Positions 54,650 to 64,000 of a DNA stretch of 64,000 nucleotides are shown here, piece after piece. The translations under genes were made by a program, and so were the position numbers. Position 1 is the stretch's first letter. The number at the start of each line of letters is the position of its first letter. The DNA is from Sporosarcina sp. Te-1 (GTDB lineage: Bacteria; Bacillota; Bacilli; Bacillales_A; Planococcaceae). The stretch spans positions 1,116,001 to 1,180,000 of the forward strand of contig NZ_CP071798.1 in NCBI RefSeq assembly GCF_017498505.1, read 5' to 3'. The notes beneath the pieces were generated by a model. It was not told the DNA's origin and did not search any database. It saw nothing but the letters and a program-made list of their open reading frames with translations.

Positions 54650-55314
54650 CCGTTCAAAGCTCTTTCCCCGGAAGACTTGATGCGCTGCAATGCCTCCGCT
54701 CGGTCTGCTGCATTATAGATGGCCGATCCTGCCACAAAAATGGTGGCACCCGCCTTGACACATGGAACAATCGTTTCTTCGTTGACACCCCCATCGATTT
54801 CAATCTCGATGGATAAGTTGCGCTCACGGATAATCGTTGCTAGTTGTTCCACTTTCGGCAATACATTGTGGATAAATTTCTGTCCGCCAAATCCTGGATT
54901 GACCGTCATGAATAAAACCATGTCAATGTCATCCAGTACATGCTGAATCGTTTCGATGGGCGTATGAGGGTTTAAGACGACACCCGGCTTCACTCCAAAC
55001 GACTTGATCAATTGCAGCGTTCGATGCAGATGGCGGCAAGCTTCCACATGGACCGTAATGTAATCTGCACCCGCTTTTGCGAATTGCTCAATATAGTTAT
55101 CCGGATATTCAATCATCAGATGAACATCCAGTGGCAACGTTGTAACTGGCCGTAACGCCTCTACGACGATTGGGCCCATTGTTATATTCGGGACGAAATG
55201 GCCATCCATGACGTCAATATGAATGAGTTCTGCGCCTGCCTTTTCAACCTCTCTCACTTCTTCTCCCAATTTTGAAAAGTCGGCAGATAAGATGGACGGA
55301 GCAATTTTAACCAT
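54646..55314 (-). CDS. rpe: Rpe, ribulose-phosphate 3-epimerase
   Basis: Rpe interconverts ribulose 5-phosphate and xylulose 5-phosphate in the pentose phosphate pathway. The 222-residue TIM barrel starts [20 protein letters not shown] and has [45 protein letters not shown] and [12 protein letters not shown], which include metal and phosphate ligands. ATG 55314 lies two bases after the rsgA stop, and the end overlaps thiN. Confidence 0.97.
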   Translation of the reverse strand: MVKIAPSILSADFSKLGEEVREVEKAGAELIHIDVMDGHFVPNITMGPIVVEALRPVTTLPLDVHLMIEYPDNYIEQFAKAGADYITVHVEACRHLHRTLQLIKSFGVKPGVVLNPHTPIETIQHVLDDIDMVLFMTVNPGFGGQKFIHNVLPKVEQLATIIRERNLSIEIEIDGGVNEETIVPCVKAGATIFVAGSAIYNAADRAEALQRIKSSGERALNG

Positions 55315-55316
55315 AT

Positions 55317-56201
55317 TTACATATACCTCGGCTTTCGGTCTGTGATTTCTTGTAGAAATTGCAAATAGTTATCGTAACGCTGTTGAAGAATCTCCCCTTC
55401 CTCAACGGCTCGTTTGACTGCACATCCTGGCTCTTTCAGATGAAGGCATCCTCTGAATTTGCATTCGGAAGATAATCGCTCCATCTCTACAAAATAATGG
55501 CGTAGCTCTTCACGTTCAATTTGATCAAAATCCAACGAGCTGAAACCGGGTGTGTCCGCGACAAGGCCACCTGCCACTTTAATCAATTCTACATGGCGTG
55601 TCGTATGCCGCCCCCTGCCCAATGCTTCAGATATCTCACCTGTCTTCAATTGCAATTCCGGCAAAAGCGTGTTCAATAATGTTGACTTGCCAACGCCGGA
55701 TTGGCCGGCAAGAACGGTCGTCTTTTCGGAAAGATAAGGACGCAGCGATGCCAGAAGGGAAGAATCGTCCCTATGTGTCTCCAACACATCGTAACCGATC
55801 TTTTTATAGTAGGATATGGCTGACTCAGCAAAAACGAGTTGTTTCTCCCCGGCAATATCCTTCTTCGTCAAACATATGATCGGCTCGATTCCAAGCGATT
55901 CCACAATGACTAGAAAGCGGTCCAACAGGTGAAGACTTAAATCCGGTTCTACGATCGAGAACACGAGCAAAGTTTGATCGACATTCGCAATTGGAGGTCG
56001 TACGAGCTCATTTTTTCTGTCGTGAACTTCTGTAATCGTTGCATCATTGTCTCCTTCTTGATGGAAGGTGACCATATCACCTACTAGCGGACTAATCCCA
56101 CGATTCCTGAAGACCCCCCTGCCTTTGCATTGAATCACTTTTCCCTCGTACTCGACATAATAAAAACCACTGATCGCTTTTATAATTAACCCTTCCGGCA
56201 T
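55317..56201 (-). CDS. rsgA: RsgA (CpgA/YloQ), 30S ribosome assembly GTPase
   Basis: RsgA is a circularly permuted GTPase in late 30S maturation; in B. subtilis it is also a PrkC substrate. The 294-residue product has an OB-fold, the G4-like CLTKKDIA before the P-loop [30 protein letters not shown], and a zinc motif with Cys in [17 protein letters not shown]. The ATG at 56201 follows a weak GGAT site. It lies 23 bases after prkC, consistent with the known kinase-substrate link. Confidence 0.97.
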   Translation of the reverse strand: MPEGLIIKAISGFYYVEYEGKVIQCKGRGVFRNRGISPLVGDMVTFHQEGDNDATITEVHDRKNELVRPPIANVDQTLLVFSIVEPDLSLHLLDRFLVIVESLGIEPIICLTKKDIAGEKQLVFAESAISYYKKIGYDVLETHRDDSSLLASLRPYLSEKTTVLAGQSGVGKSTLLNTLLPELQLKTGEISEALGRGRHTTRHVELIKVAGGLVADTPGFSSLDFDQIEREELRHYFVEMERLSSECKFRGCLHLKEPGCAVKRAVEEGEILQQRYDNYLQFLQEITDRKPRYM

Positions 56202-56223
56202 CCAATCCCTCTTTCTGAATCAA

Positions 56224-58206
56224 TCAATCATTATCATCGTAATTGATTGTAACATTTTCTATGATTTGATTGTCACGTACAATGCGATAGCCGCCCGTTT
56301 GGCCTTCATCCAAATCGACTTTAAACTGTTTTTTTGTGTCCTCATAAATCTCAAACTCTTCATAGACATCGTCCATCGAGTGTTTTCTGTCTTTGATATA
56401 GATCTGAACCAATTGAGCTTTAGGTGAAACCTCTTCCTCGTCGCCATCCTCATCTGAATTCTCGTCGTTTCGAGGTTCATACGGGATCGTTACGGTTCGG
56501 AAAAAGGATCTCGTCGGTAATTTCTCTTTCCCTTTCGAGACGACTACCTTGACCGCTTCCCCTTTCCTCAATTGAGTTCCAGCACTAGGGGTTTGTCTGA
56601 TTACCTGTTTTTCAGGCACAGTTTCGTTATACTCCTCACTGACTACCTTAATCACCAGCCCACTCTCTTTGCGATACGACTCCAGTTCACTCTCCGTATA
56701 GCCTTCCAAGTTTCGAACGGTGACCAATTCAGGACCTTTGCTTACCGTGAATACGAGATCCGTTTCCTCCGGGACTACTTCTTCGCCTCCCGCCGGTGTC
56801 TGTCCGATGATAGCCCCTTCCGGCTCATCCGAAAATTCCGTTACAGATCGGACGGTTTTGAACCGCTCCGAAAGCAGGCTGTTAACATTTTCATAGCCCT
56901 GCCCCCTGTAATCCGCCATGACCATCGTTTCCTTGCCCATACTGATATAGACGTCAATGGATGTACCGACATCCCGCTTCTTCCCGCCTTCCGGAATGGT
57001 GCGGATCACCTTGCCGGCTTCCACTTCATCAGAATTTTCTTCAATTTTTTCATTTACTTTGAAGCCTTCCGCCTCCAGCGTTTCCACAGCCGATTTTTCT
57101 TCTTCACCGACAACATTCGGCACAATGGCCTTTTTCGGACCTAACCAACCGGGGAGGAAGAGAAGCAGCAAGACAACGAGGAGGATGCCCCCGACAATGC
57201 CGGCGATAATCGGCCCTTTCTTCTTCTTTTTCTTCTTTTTCTCTTGCAGCTCGGTTGCTGGTGTCTGAACAGGTTCCAGCTTTTTCGTTTCTTCCGCATG
57301 ATCGAATTTTTGCGATTCATTGACAATCGGAATAGCACGGGTTTTATCATCATCCAATGGTTCTGTGAATTTCTCTTCATCCGCCCTCTCAGGGGATAAG
57401 ACGGTCAAAAGATCCTCATACATTTCATCTGCCGAACGGTATCGGTTCAACGGATCCTTTGCGGTTGCCTTTAGTATGACATTCTCCACGCTTTGCGGAA
57501 TTGACGGGAATCGATTCCGTACCGAAGGAGTCTCTTCCTGTAAGTGCTTTAACGCAATCGCAACGGCTGACTCCGCCGAAAAAGGAAGCTCCCCGGTCAA
57601 CAATTCGTAGAACACAATGCCGAGCGAATATATGTCGGACTTTTTTGTAGCCATGCCGCCCCTTGCCTGTTCAGGCGATAAATAATGAACTGTTCCGAGC
57701 ACCGAATTCGTCTTCGTATGAGCTGTTGAATTCAACGCCATCGCTATACCAAAATCAGTGATCTTGACGTCTCCGTTTTGATCCATCAAAATGTTCTGCG
57801 GCTTGATATCCCGATGGATAATCCCGTTATGATGGGCGTTCGCTATCGCGGAAACGAGCTGTTTCATGATTTGGACAGCTTGTTGGGGGCGAAGCGGACC
57901 ATTTGACTGGATGAACTTTTTCAAGGTTCGGCCGTCGATATATTCCATGACGAGATAATGCAACTCATCTTCTTCCCCGACATCGAAAATATTCACAATA
58001 TGCGGGTGAGTCAGGCTGGTAGCAGATAAAGCCTCCCGCTGAAATCTTCTTTTTAAATCTTCTTCATTAGCAAAATCATAGTCGAGCACTTTGATCGCTA
58101 CATCACGATCCAAAATGATATCATGGGCCAAGTAGACTTTCGACATGCCTCCTTCGCCAATGCCTCTAATGATTTCATAACGTCCACCAATTCGTTTGCC
58201 AATCAA
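56224..58206 (-). CDS. prkC: PrkC, PASTA-domain Ser/Thr protein kinase
   Basis: PrkC is a membrane Ser/Thr kinase that senses muropeptides and acts in germination and growth control. The 660-residue product has a kinase domain (GEGGMSKVYLAHD; HRDIKPQNILMD; KITDFGIAMAL; LSPEQARGG), a basic juxtamembrane segment, one membrane helix near residues 337-360, three PASTA repeats (about 363-570) and an extra C-terminal domain of about 80 residues also found in B. subtilis. The start is TTG 58206, just after GAGGTGAGTCAACA, overlapping the prpC stop. Confidence 0.97.
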   Translation of the reverse strand: MIGKRIGGRYEIIRGIGEGGMSKVYLAHDIILDRDVAIKVLDYDFANEEDLKRRFQREALSATSLTHPHIVNIFDVGEEDELHYLVMEYIDGRTLKKFIQSNGPLRPQQAVQIMKQLVSAIANAHHNGIIHRDIKPQNILMDQNGDVKITDFGIAMALNSTAHTKTNSVLGTVHYLSPEQARGGMATKKSDIYSLGIVFYELLTGELPFSAESAVAIALKHLQEETPSVRNRFPSIPQSVENVILKATAKDPLNRYRSADEMYEDLLTVLSPERADEEKFTEPLDDDKTRAIPIVNESQKFDHAEETKKLEPVQTPATELQEKKKKKKKKGPIIAGIVGGILLVVLLLLFLPGWLGPKKAIVPNVVGEEEKSAVETLEAEGFKVNEKIEENSDEVEAGKVIRTIPEGGKKRDVGTSIDVYISMGKETMVMADYRGQGYENVNSLLSERFKTVRSVTEFSDEPEGAIIGQTPAGGEEVVPEETDLVFTVSKGPELVTVRNLEGYTESELESYRKESGLVIKVVSEEYNETVPEKQVIRQTPSAGTQLRKGEAVKVVVSKGKEKLPTRSFFRTVTIPYEPRNDENSDEDGDEEEVSPKAQLVQIYIKDRKHSMDDVYEEFEIYEDTKKQFKVDLDEGQTGGYRIVRDNQIIENVTINYDDND

Positions 58207-58964
58207 TGTTGACTCACCTCCGAGCGGAACGGACCGACTAATATGACTGTAATATTGTCTTCTCCGCCCATGTCATTCGCCAAGTCAATTAGCTGCTCCA
58301 CTTTTTGGGAAAGCGATACTTCCGACATGACAACTTCTTTCATCTTTTCATTCTCAATCTTATTGCTTAACCCATCTGTACAGATTAAAAGATAGGCACC
58401 TTCCTCAAAGTGAATGGAGTAAAAATCGAGCTCGATTGTTTTCTCTGTTCCAATCGCACGCATGATCCAATTCCGTTGTGGATGCACAGCGGCTTCCTCC
58501 TCAGTGATTTCACCGCTATCCAATAACGCATTAACAAAAGAATGGTCTCTTGTAATCTGTTGTAATTCTGTTTCTGTTATCTTATACACCCTGCTATCCC
58601 CTGTATGGGAAATAATGCAGGAGGACTCAAAAATGATAACCGCATCAAGTGTCGTACCCATTCCCTTATATTGTTCATCCTCTTCAGCCATCTCGTAGAT
58701 CGACAGGTTTGTATGCGTGATGACTTGTTCCAGCCAAGAACTCCAAGATTGCTCGTCCATGGCATGGGGATTTTCAATCGACTTGAATTGCTCGCCGATC
58801 GATTGTACCGCTGTCGAACTGGCCAGTTCACCACCCCGGTGTCCACCCATTCCATCCGCAATGATGGCTAGCACTGGCCCGCCCTGCAGTTCATATACCG
58901 CTGCACTGTCTTCATTTACGGACCTTCGTTTCCCGATATCTGTCCTGAATTCATACTGCACCAA
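58203..58964 (-). CDS. prpC: PrpC, PP2C-family protein phosphatase
   Basis: PrpC dephosphorylates PrkC targets. The 253-residue product has the PP2C motifs KRRSVNEDSAAVYELQG, AIIADGMGGHRGGELASSTA, SHTGDSRVYKIT, LLICTDGLSNKIE and MGGEDNITVILVGP, including the metal-binding Asp residues. The start is TTG 58964 or GTG 58961 after a poly-G site. It overlaps prkC by four bases. The rlmN gene that precedes it in B. subtilis is not present; rsmB lies 23 bases upstream. Confidence 0.97.
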   Translation of the reverse strand: MVQYEFRTDIGKRRSVNEDSAAVYELQGGPVLAIIADGMGGHRGGELASSTAVQSIGEQFKSIENPHAMDEQSWSSWLEQVITHTNLSIYEMAEEDEQYKGMGTTLDAVIIFESSCIISHTGDSRVYKITETELQQITRDHSFVNALLDSGEITEEEAAVHPQRNWIMRAIGTEKTIELDFYSIHFEEGAYLLICTDGLSNKIENEKMKEVVMSEVSLSQKVEQLIDLANDMGGEDNITVILVGPFRSEVSQH

Positions 58965-58987
58965 TTGTCCCCCCCAAAGCTTTCCTT

Positions 58988-60349
58988 TTATCTCTCCGAT
59001 TTTTTCTTGCGCAATGCGGCAACAAAAAAGCCATCGCTGTCAAAATGGTGAGGCAATACTTGAAGCATGTCCCCTTCTATTGCTTCGGTTTCAAGACTCA
59101 CCAGATGTTTCAATGGGATCGTTTCCATATCAGGATGCCTACGCAGGAAATCGGAAACTGACCCGATATTTTCTACTTGATCGACAGTGCATGTACTAAA
59201 GACGATGACGCCATCTTCTTTAATCAGGCGATAGGCGGTATCTAACAAATCCGCTTGGATCCCAGCCAAGTCATGCAGATCACTTTCTTGTTTATTATAT
59301 TTGATTTCAGGCTTCCGCCTGATTACCCCTAGCCCGCTGCACGGAGCGTCCAGCAGAATACGATCAAAAGAAGAAGCGGGATAGATATCAGTCAACTTTC
59401 GACTGTCACCACTTTTGGTCTCAATCGACTCCAGTCCTAGCCGCTTGGCATTCGAGGTAATGAGGGACAACTTGTGATCATGCAAGTCATGGGCGAATAT
59501 TGTGCCATCGTCTTTCATCTTTTCTGCAATGAATGTCGTTTTTCCTCCCGGCGCCGCACACATATCTAAAACAGACATACCCGGCTTCGGATCCAAGGCA
59601 AGGACAGGCAGCATGGAGCTTTCATCTTGGATTGTCAACAACCCATTCGTAAACGCCTCTGTTTTCGCCAGGTTTCCTCCAGAAACACGGATGCATTCAG
59701 GTACTACTTCCCCTTTCATGACTTGAAACCCTTCTGACGCCAACTGTTCCATCACCTCTTCAGTTGTTGTCTTCATGGTGTTGACACGCGCAGTCATGGT
59801 AGGCGGCATATTGTTCCTGCTCGCCATCGCAATCGTGTTCTCTTTACCGTATTGATTGATCCAGCGGCGTAACAGCCATTCAGGATGGCTTGTCTCAATA
59901 GACAGTCTGGTAATGTCATCTTCAATTTCATCCAATGAAGGGACATCTTGACGCAAGATGGAACGGAGGATGCCGTTCACAGTAGAAGAAATCCCTTTAT
60001 GTCCCCTTCTTTTGGCAATTTCCACCGCTTCGTGCACAACAGCATGAGGGGGTATTTTGGAAAGATACACGAGTTGATAGACCGATAATCGTAGTAGTTC
60101 CCTCACCCATTTGTCCAATTTGCCTCGGACAAAAGGCTTAAGGTAGTAATCGAGCGTCATTCTATGCTGTAACGTGCCATATGTCAGTTCAGTCAATAAT
60201 CCCCGATCTTTCGGTGCAATCGAATAGGTCTCCATCGTCTTATGCAGCAGTAGATTGCTATACGCTTGATTGTTTGCAACTTCTAAGAGGATGGATAATG
60301 CCGCATCCCGGACATTGCCATTCCAGATTTTCTTTTTGTTATTTGTCAT
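58988..60349 (-). CDS. rsmB: RsmB (Sun), 16S rRNA m5C967 methyltransferase
   Basis: RsmB methylates C967 of 16S rRNA. The 453-residue product has an N-terminal NusB-like domain ([20 protein letters not shown]) and a C-terminal methyltransferase with SAM motif [19 protein letters not shown], two catalytic cysteines in [18 protein letters not shown] and [13 protein letters not shown]. Its ATG overlaps the fmt stop by four bases. It lies directly before prpC, with no rlmN between. Confidence 0.96.
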   Translation of the reverse strand: MTNNKKKIWNGNVRDAALSILLEVANNQAYSNLLLHKTMETYSIAPKDRGLLTELTYGTLQHRMTLDYYLKPFVRGKLDKWVRELLRLSVYQLVYLSKIPPHAVVHEAVEIAKRRGHKGISSTVNGILRSILRQDVPSLDEIEDDITRLSIETSHPEWLLRRWINQYGKENTIAMASRNNMPPTMTARVNTMKTTTEEVMEQLASEGFQVMKGEVVPECIRVSGGNLAKTEAFTNGLLTIQDESSMLPVLALDPKPGMSVLDMCAAPGGKTTFIAEKMKDDGTIFAHDLHDHKLSLITSNAKRLGLESIETKSGDSRKLTDIYPASSFDRILLDAPCSGLGVIRRKPEIKYNKQESDLHDLAGIQADLLDTAYRLIKEDGVIVFSTCTVDQVENIGSVSDFLRRHPDMETIPLKHLVSLETEAIEGDMLQVLPHHFDSDGFFVAALRKKKSER

Positions 60350-61290
60350 TCGAAATGGTCTCCCACTTGAAACTTGGAACCGACTCCATTGAGAAACTCG
60401 TCGATTGTCATGCGCTTTTTCCCTGCTGGTTGCAGCTCTTTTATCGATAACGCAATGTGGTCGCCGCTTTGTACAAGCATTTCACCTTTGTCGATCGATA
60501 GGATGGTGCCCGGTTGACGGGAAGCCAAGTTACGGTCCACCTTCTCCGCGGAAAGGATTTTGACATTGTCTCCTCGAAGGGTTGTATAGGCAATCGGCCA
60601 TGGATGCAATCCCCTGATTTGATTGTAAATGGCCTCCCCAGGTCTATTCCAATCGATCCGTTCTTGTTCTCGTGATATATTATGTGCGAAAGTCGCTTCG
60701 GATTCGTTTTGCTTTATTCTTTTATTCGTACCATTCAAAATTGATGGCAATGTTTCTTTCAATAGCTGAGTGCCCGCTGCGGATAAAGCATCGAACATTG
60801 AACCGGTGTCATCTGTCTCGTGGATCGGGACAGTGACTTGAGAGATCACATCGCCGGCATCCAGTTTCTCTGCCATATACATAATTGTGACACCCGTCTC
60901 GGCTTCACCATCCATCACGGCCTGATGTATCGGCGCACCTCCGCGGTATTTCGGCAGCAACGAAGCATGAACATTAATACAGCCGAGTCTTGGCACATCG
61001 AGAAGCTCTTTCGGCAAAATTTGTCCATACGCTGCAGTCACAATCAAATCGGGGGCCATCTCGACCAACTTTTGCAGTTCGTCCGATCCTCTTAGCTTTT
61101 CAGGTTGGAGAACATCTAGTCCCAATCGGATGGCTTCTTCTTTCACAGGAGGCGGCGTCAACACGCGCTTTCGTCCAACTGGCCGATCCGGCTGTGTGAC
61201 GACTGCCAAAACTGAATAGCCTTCTTCTATAAGCATGGATAATACAGGGACTGAGAAATCAGGCGTTCCCATAAATACGATATTCGTCAA
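60346..61290 (-). CDS. fmt: Fmt, methionyl-tRNA formyltransferase
   Basis: Fmt formylates initiator Met-tRNA. The 314-residue product begins [20 protein letters not shown], has the catalytic Asn-x-His in [18 protein letters not shown], Asp in [13 protein letters not shown], and a C-terminal tRNA-binding domain. The ATG overlaps the def stop by four bases and its own stop overlaps rsmB. def-fmt is the usual pair for adding and removing the formyl group. Confidence 0.97.
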   Translation of the reverse strand: MTNIVFMGTPDFSVPVLSMLIEEGYSVLAVVTQPDRPVGRKRVLTPPPVKEEAIRLGLDVLQPEKLRGSDELQKLVEMAPDLIVTAAYGQILPKELLDVPRLGCINVHASLLPKYRGGAPIHQAVMDGEAETGVTIMYMAEKLDAGDVISQVTVPIHETDDTGSMFDALSAAGTQLLKETLPSILNGTNKRIKQNESEATFAHNISREQERIDWNRPGEAIYNQIRGLHPWPIAYTTLRGDNVKILSAEKVDRNLASRQPGTILSIDKGEMLVQSGDHIALSIKELQPAGKKRMTIDEFLNGVGSKFQVGDHFE

Positions 61291-61793
61291 TTCTGCTCAT
61301 CCTCCTCTAGTTCGTCAGGCACTTCTTCGAATTCAGAAGGATCCACAACTCGCAGGATTTTGGAATCGAAAAGCACACCATTCAGATGATCGATCTCATG
61401 CATGATCGCTCTCGCTTCATAATCTTCCGCTTCCAATTCATACAGCGAGCCGTCTCTTTCTTGTGCTTCAATCCGGACGAAGAACGGCCGTTCCACTTCG
61501 CCGTATAGCCCCGGGAAACTGAGACAGCCTTCCACTTCGACTTCCAAACCGCCGATCGCTGTCACGACCGGGTTCACCATCTCAATAACGTCATCCCCTT
61601 CTCCTAGGTCGACGATGGCTACTCGAATTGGCTTTCCCACTTGCGGTGCCGCTAATCCGATTCCGTCAGCGGCGACCATTGTGTCATGCATGTCATCCAG
61701 CAATGTTGCCAATTCCTCGTCAAACGCGACTACTTCTTTACATGGTTGAGTCAATATAGGTGAAGGATGCTTCACAATTTCCAATATGGCCAA
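61287..61793 (-). CDS. def: Def, peptide deformylase
   Basis: Def removes the formyl group from new proteins. The 168-residue product has the three motifs [18 protein letters not shown] (Cys ligand) and [13 protein letters not shown] (HExxH as HEIDH). A short acidic tail ([13 protein letters not shown]) follows. The start is TTG 61793 after GAGGAATT. It is followed by fmt with an overlap, and preceded by priA with 14 bases between. All metal ligands are intact. Confidence 0.97.
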   Translation of the reverse strand: MAILEIVKHPSPILTQPCKEVVAFDEELATLLDDMHDTMVAADGIGLAAPQVGKPIRVAIVDLGEGDDVIEMVNPVVTAIGGLEVEVEGCLSFPGLYGEVERPFFVRIEAQERDGSLYELEAEDYEARAIMHEIDHLNGVLFDSKILRVVDPSEFEEVPDELEEDEQN

Positions 61794-61807
61794 TTTAATT
61801 CCTCATT

Positions 61808-64000
61808 TCAAAAAATGGATGTAGGATCTACATCTACCGTCATAAGCAAACCGGATTTGATCCAATCGGTACGATAGATTTTTATTAACTGTTGTAGAGT
61901 TTCCGTTAATTTCGGTTCTTTTTTGTATTTTAGCAAACATTGATATCTATATCTATTGTTCACACGGCTAATTGCTGCCGCGGCTGGTCCGATGATCACC
62001 GTTTCGGGTGAAAGATTATCTTTTAGGAAACGGGTACCCTTTTCAGCAAAGTCTACAGCCATTAGTAAATCCTCATGGGAAAATTGCAACAAGGTGATGT
62101 AGTAGAAGGGAGGATAACCGTACTGCTTTCTTGATGCCATTTCCAAACGATAAAACGGTTCATATTGCTGGGCTTTTGATAATTCAATGGCGTAATGCTC
62201 CGGGGAATACGTTTGGATGTAAACTTCTCCGGGGAGCTCGTGTCTTCCAGCTCTGCCACTTACTTGTGTCAACAGCTGGAATGTCTTCTCGGCCGCTCGA
62301 AAATCAGCCAGGTGCAATGTTGTGTCTGCTGCCAGTACGCCAACGAGCGTGATAGCGGGAAAATCCAATCCCTTTGCAATCATCTGGGTCCCGAGCAGGA
62401 TATCCGCTTTCCCTTCACTGAATTGCCGTAACAGCCGTTCGTGGGATCCTTTTTGTCTCGTCGTATCCACATCCATGCGCAAAACTCTCGCTTCTGGAAG
62501 TAATCTCGCAATCTCTTCCTCTGCTTTTTGCGTGCCGGTGCCAAAAAAACGGATATGTTCGCTTTGGCATTCCGGGCAATGAAGAGGGACGGGTTCCTCA
62601 TGGCCGCAATAATGGCATTTCAAGCATTCGTTAGCCCGATGATATGTCAAGGAAATATCACAGTTTGGACATTGAACGACGGTACCACAGTCCCTGCAAA
62701 GGACAAAGGAAGAAAAACCGCGTTTATTTAAAAATAGAACTGTCTGTTCTTTGTTTTCCAAACGCTTTCTCATCGCTTCAGCAAGCGGAACCGAAAACAT
62801 CGAACGATTCCCTTCCTTCAATTCCTCCCGCATATCGACGACGTGAACAGTCGGCAAGCTTTGTTTTTTAGCCCGTTCCGAAAGTGTAAGGAGCGTGTAA
62901 ACCCCTTTTGCTGCCCTAGCGAATGATTCCAATGATGGGGTTGCGCTCCCTAAAATAACGGGACAATGATGGTACTGTGCTCTCCAGATTGCAACGTCCC
63001 GCGCATGATAACGAGGATTATCCTCCTGCTTATACGTCGATTCATGCTCCTCGTCCAAGATGAGCAGTCCGAGATTTTCAAAGGGAGCAAAAACAGCCGA
63101 ACGCGCACCGACGACGACCTTTACTTCGCCCCGGTGAATCTTTCTCCACTCGTCATATTTTTCTCCTGAAGATAAACCGCTATGCATAACAGCGACCAAT
63201 TCACCAAAACGTTCCTGGAACCGCGCTGTCATTTGCGGGGTCAATGAAATTTCCGGAACGAGGACAATTGCTTCCTTCCCTTGCTGCAGAACATGTTGAA
63301 TTGCACGCAAATAGACTTCCGTTTTACCGCTTCCTGTAATGCCATGTAAGAGGAAGGTTTCAGCTTTTCCGCTATCGTAGGCTTCTGTCACTTTCGCTAA
63401 GGAGTCACGTTGTTCATCAGTTAATGAAATAGGGATTGCACTGTCTTTCAAGCGAGGGGCTGTCGGCTCACGGTAGGTTTCCACGTAATCTTCAGATGCA
63501 GCACCTTTTTCAATGACCGACTTCAACACCGGATTTTGAATACCAGATTGTTGGATAGCAGAAACAGCTTCCATCGTTTGTCCGGCTCGATCAACCATCC
63601 ATCGAAGCAATTCCTTCTGTTTTTTAGCATTCGGATGGATTGTTTCCAGTAAGGCTGTGATTGTCTCTTGATCGGCCATCGTAATGACTCGTGTCTTTTT
63701 CACCTCTGTTTGCTGGCCGATCGCAATATCGACCGAAACAATCCCTTTTTCTGTGTAGGCCTTCAACTTTTTCAGAAGGCTGGCAGAGCCAGCCGCCTGC
63801 TTCAATGGAAGTCTTTTTTTGTTTCCGAGGAATTGCTTGAACTCCTCATCCTGAATTTCTTCAAACCGATGAACCGTGATGAACTTTTCATATTTAGCTC
63901 GCATCGCAGCAGGCAGCATCACCTGCAACGCGTCAATCTCATAGGATAATGTCCTTTCGGAAAGCCATTTAGAAAGCTTTAAAAGCTCTTCTGATAAAAC
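61808..64000 (-). CDS. priA: PriA, primosomal replication restart helicase (5' end cut by window)
   Basis: PriA recognises stalled forks and reloads the replicative helicase. The reading frame is open to base 64000, so the start lies outside; about 730 codons of an expected 800 are inside. The helicase part has LHGITGSGKTEVYLRAIQHV, LLILDEEHESTYKQED, GSATPSLESFARA and QVSGRAGRHELPGEV. The zinc-binding region has paired cysteines (CRDCGTVVQCPNCD, CLKCHYCGHEEPV, HCPEC). An ATG at 63928 is internal, since conserved residues (SEELLKLSKWL) continue upstream. Confidence 0.97.
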   Translation of the reverse strand, partial: VLSEELLKLSKWLSERTLSYEIDALQVMLPAAMRAKYEKFITVHRFEEIQDEEFKQFLGNKKRLPLKQAAGSASLLKKLKAYTEKGIVSVDIAIGQQTEVKKTRVITMADQETITALLETIHPNAKKQKELLRWMVDRAGQTMEAVSAIQQSGIQNPVLKSVIEKGAASEDYVETYREPTAPRLKDSAIPISLTDEQRDSLAKVTEAYDSGKAETFLLHGITGSGKTEVYLRAIQHVLQQGKEAIVLVPEISLTPQMTARFQERFGELVAVMHSGLSSGEKYDEWRKIHRGEVKVVVGARSAVFAPFENLGLLILDEEHESTYKQEDNPRYHARDVAIWRAQYHHCPVILGSATPSLESFARAAKGVYTLLTLSERAKKQSLPTVHVVDMREELKEGNRSMFSVPLAEAMRKRLENKEQTVLFLNKRGFSSFVLCRDCGTVVQCPNCDISLTYHRANECLKCHYCGHEEPVPLHCPECQSEHIRFFGTGTQKAEEEIARLLPEARVLRMDVDTTRQKGSHERLLRQFSEGKADILLGTQMIAKGLDFPAITLVGVLAADTTLHLADFRAAEKTFQLLTQVSGRAGRHELPGEVYIQTYSPEHYAIELSKAQQYEPFYRLEMASRKQYGYPPFYYITLLQFSHEDLLMAVDFAEKGTRFLKDNLSPETVIIGPAAAAISRVNNRYRYQCLLKYKKEPKLTETLQQLIKIYRTDWIKSGLLMTVDVDPTSIF

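Overview
The window is a chromosomal segment of a Gram-positive, flagellated, endospore-forming member of the Bacillales. Gene order follows the classic Bacillus subtilis priA-to-flhB region almost gene for gene. A SpoVM homologue indicates sporulation. The type of intergenic repeats and the signal peptidase placed between rplS and rbgA suggest a Planococcaceae (Sporosarcina-like) organism rather than Bacillus proper, but that placement is an inference. Apart from rpmB, every gene lies on the minus strand, so biological order runs from the right edge to the left edge.

Right to left: (1) 64000-53832 priA (5' part outside the window), def, fmt, rsmB, prpC, prkC, rsgA, rpe, thiN and spoVM, covering replication restart, translation start and protein maturation, PASTA kinase/phosphatase signalling, ribosome assembly and a sporulation peptide. 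(2) 53582-52625 is a 958-nt intergenic region with foldback elements and a 20-bp tandem array; rpmB is divergent on its far side. (3) 52624-46704 asp23/yloU, fakA, sdaAB, sdaAA and recG. (4) 46422-42827 the FapR-controlled lipid cluster fapR-plsX-fabD-fabG-acpP, with a clear FapR operator. (5) 42691-34303 rnc, smc, ftsY, ylxM, ffh, rpsP, khpA, rimM and trmD, covering RNA processing, chromosome organisation, SRP targeting and ribosome maturation. (6) 33434-28369 rplS, lepB, rbgA, rnhB and the ylqG/ylqH pair, which resemble FliK and the FlhB cytoplasmic domain. (7) 28274-26193 sucCD, then dprA, topA, trmFO, xerC, hslV, hslU and codY. (8) 17282-1 the fla/che operon from flgB to flhB.

The genes are mostly conserved housekeeping functions in tightly packed operons with many 1-17-nt overlaps, implying translational coupling. 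Predicted sigma-A promoters were found for flgB, xerC, sucC, rnhB, lepB, rplS, rpsP, ylxM, rnc, fapR, sdaAB and rpmB, and intrinsic terminators after codY, sucD, rbgA, rplS, khpA, recG, fakA and rpmB, with a weaker hairpin after trmFO. Compared with B. subtilis, rlmN is missing between rsmB and prpC, ylqD is missing between khpA and rimM, and a TIGR02530-type flagellar gene sits between flgD and the hook gene.

The parts most worth a second look are the structured repeats between asp23 and rpmB, whose hairpin arms vary in a compensatory way; a SpoVM homologue with a lysine-rich tail that runs into the rpmB terminator; a GC hairpin lying between the Shine-Dalgarno sequence and the start codon of flbD; and the FliK-like/FlhB-CC pair ylqG-ylqH outside the flagellar operon.
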